Source of the DNA: Chthonomonadia bacterium
GTDB lineage: Bacteria > Armatimonadota > HRBIN16
Assembly (NCBI GenBank): GCA_013314755.1
Contig: JABUFA010000023.1
Span: forward strand, 1-58,800
Direction: 5' to 3'
Length of the DNA: 58,800 bases
This document shows, piece after piece, positions 58,690 to 58,800 of the stretch; the stretch's first letter is position 1; each line of letters opens with the position of its first letter. Below the pieces are notes generated by a model. It was not told the origin of the DNA, searched no databases, and saw nothing but the letters and a program-made list of their open reading frames with translations. The position numbers and the translations under genes were made by a program.

Positions 58690-58800
58690 TGGTTGGCGAA
58701 TGCAACCAAAAAGAAAGCAACAGCCAAAACACACAACAACCACAAACCTCCACCCATCATCGCAAATCCCTACCACCACTGAACACCACACACCGCCAAA
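58690..58800. other. A/C-rich, G-poor tail of the window
   Basis: The last 110 bases of the plus strand are almost free of G and poor in T (runs such as CAACAACCACAAACCTCCAC). No gene, hairpin or repeat is seen. Such strand-biased DNA could be a linker, an unstructured RNA region or the edge of an element beyond the window. Confidence 0.5.

Overview
The window looks like a stretch of chromosome from a diderm, GC-rich bacterium, most probably a member of the Armatimonadota or a close relative. The main evidence is three prepilin-like proteins (N-terminal methylation signal followed by the LAAILFPVF(A/S)(Q/R)ARE signature and a C-terminal ADGHAK-type motif). This style of protein is abundant in Armatimonadota and Planctomycetes. 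An LptD/OstA-like protein shows that there is an outer membrane. I see no rRNA, tRNA, CRISPR array, transposase, integrase or phage module, so this is ordinary chromosome with a few accessory pockets. The taxonomic call is inference from protein style, not from a marker gene.

Layout. 1-4250: a palindromic repeat locus, mnmA, two small membrane-associated proteins and an AI-2E family permease, then a UPF0175/DUF3368 toxin-antitoxin-like pair. 4280-8445: a sugar operon (URO-D-superfamily protein, beta-phosphoglucomutase-like HAD enzyme, GH65 disaccharide phosphorylase). 8683-12510: a Tat-exported isomerase-fold protein, an M20 amidohydrolase, an MNT/HEPN pair and a possible 27-residue membrane peptide. 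12704-18809: a five-gene minus-strand operon holding a Cof-type phosphatase, a clostripain-like lipoprotein with Ser in place of the catalytic Cys, a TIGR00300/LOR-SDH protein, an arginine-dihydrolase-like enzyme and an Old Yellow Enzyme homologue. The LOR-SDH and dihydrolase pair look like a split cyanobacterial AgrE. 19046-21074: a frameshifted AlbA/RecG-like protein and a decayed small gene behind a near-consensus promoter.

21154-31659: two LacI-family regulators, each the first gene of an operon ending in a prepilin-like protein and each with a promoter plus repeated operator-like sites. Between them lie a 1580-residue glycoside-hydrolase-like protein, a repeat locus and a membrane protein. 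31730-36250: SteA, SteB, a GT2 and an MraY-like transferase, facing an NlpC/P60 hydrolase. 36401-41063: a ceramidase-SCP2 fusion, then pyrK-pyrD-pyrF. 41133-46620: a DnaJ-domain membrane protein, a three-gene minus-strand cluster, a ParB with an unusual cysteine-rich tail, ispE with a DUF1634 protein, and an unknown protein. 47017-52306: a beta-helix protein, an M55 D-aminopeptidase, two SIS paralogues, a GNAT and an exported Fe/Mn superoxide dismutase. 52313-58800: a secreted repeat protein, LptD, a truncated-type ComEC, a third prepilin-like protein and a G-poor tail.

The most unusual thing in the window is a family of composite intergenic repeats found at five loci (1-190, 28018-28375, 40953-41063, 46740-46990, 51032-51305). 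Each locus is assembled from five different short perfect hairpins (stems of 6-8 bp, loops of 2-4 nt), in the same order wherever several are present. Stems are conserved while loops vary, and one module shows a compensated base-pair change. They occur in both orientations and never inside a gene. I know of no named family that matches, but I could not search.
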